From positions 1 through 6,436 of the forward strand of contig ONQK01000045.1 in NCBI GenBank assembly GCA_900319895.1: a DNA stretch of 6,436 bases, in the 5' to 3' direction. Origin of the DNA: an uncultured Prevotella sp. (GTDB lineage: Bacteria; Bacteroidota; Bacteroidia; Bacteroidales; Bacteroidaceae). Shown here piece after piece: positions 6,134-6,436 of the stretch; position 1 is the stretch's first letter, and every line of letters begins with the position of its first letter. The notes beneath the pieces are model-generated. The model did no database searches. It saw only the letters and a list, made by a program, of their open reading frames with translations, and was not told the DNA's origin. The position numbers and the translations under genes are program-made.

Positions 6134-6436
6134 TTAACCTTCCATTGAGGTTTCTTCAAAATCGGGCCCTTTCTTTATTTGTTTAAACAAAATGTTCAAT
6201 TCCACAATAAGCAACGTGGTGAAAAGAATCAAGAAGAGGAAGAAAGTAAATGCCACATAACCACCGTTCAAGTCACTCACCGCCGCCCATGTCGGCAACA
6301 TATCCTGAATGGTCCACGGCTGACGTCCAAATTCTGCGACAAGCCATCCTGCCTCACTGGCAATATAAGTCAATGGGAAGAGTGCCAATGCAACAATATG
6401 CAGCCAACGGTGTTTTACGACATCACGCTTGTAAAC
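6134..6436 (-). CDS. cydA: Cytochrome bd quinol oxidase subunit I (C-terminal 100 residues)
   Basis: C-terminal end of the haem-bearing and quinol-oxidising subunit of cytochrome bd oxidase. The frame is open to the window edge and reads VYKRDVVKHRWLHIV at its visible start, so the rest of the gene (family members are around 450-520 residues) lies beyond base 6436. The visible part contains one membrane helix (residues about 14-30), then the CydA hallmark EFGRQPWTIQDMLPT, where GRQPW is strongly conserved, and a last helix (about 65-86) followed by a charged tail ending EETSMEG. A TTG at 6388 is an internal leucine codon, not a start. It is directly upstream of cydB in the usual cydAB order, and together they make the oxidase core. 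Confidence 0.95.
   Translation of the reverse strand, partial: VYKRDVVKHRWLHIVALALFPLTYIASEAGWLVAEFGRQPWTIQDMLPTWAAVSDLNGGYVAFTFFLFLILFTTLLIVELNILFKQIKKGPDFEETSMEG

Overview
The window looks like an ordinary chromosomal stretch from a member of the Bacteroidota, probably order Bacteroidales (Bacteroides/Prevotella-like). The main reasons are a textbook Bacteroidota promoter (TTTG, 20 bases, TAnnTTTG) in front of the acyl-CoA ligase gene, A-rich or weak ribosome binding sites at most starts, and proteins that read like Bacteroidales versions of their families. This placement comes from sequence features and remembered family patterns, not from a database search.

Layout, left to right. Bases 1-1239 (+) encode an almost complete FtsX/LolC-E-type ABC transporter permease whose first few codons lie outside the window. 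Bases 1240-1382 hold the promoter of the next gene, embedded in two nested inverted repeats that share one centre of symmetry. Bases 1383-3056 (+) encode a fatty-acid (acyl-CoA or acyl-AMP) ligase of the AMP-binding superfamily. A strong hairpin with T-runs on both strands (3061-3100) ends this gene and the convergent ZIP-family metal transporter (3116-3886, -). Bases 3887-4138 are a 252-base non-coding gap with a terminator for the gene further upstream and a small inverted repeat near the ZIP start. Bases 4139-4840 (-) encode an exported cyclophilin-type peptidyl-prolyl isomerase. A perfect intrinsic terminator (4854-4884, -) separates it from cydB (4891-6033, -), which follows the 3' end of cydA (6134-6436, -).

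Functionally these are mostly independent envelope and energy genes. cydA-cydB form one unit making the cytochrome bd quinol oxidase, the high-affinity oxygen-consuming enzyme of many anaerobes and microaerobes. The permease, isomerase and metal transporter act in the envelope, and the ligase activates fatty acids. I see no mobile element, CRISPR array, tRNA, rRNA, phage gene or defence system, and no clear candidate for a novel multi-gene system. The points most worth a second look are regulatory: the nested dyad over the ligase promoter, and the terminator placed so close to the isomerase start that there is no room for a promoter between them.
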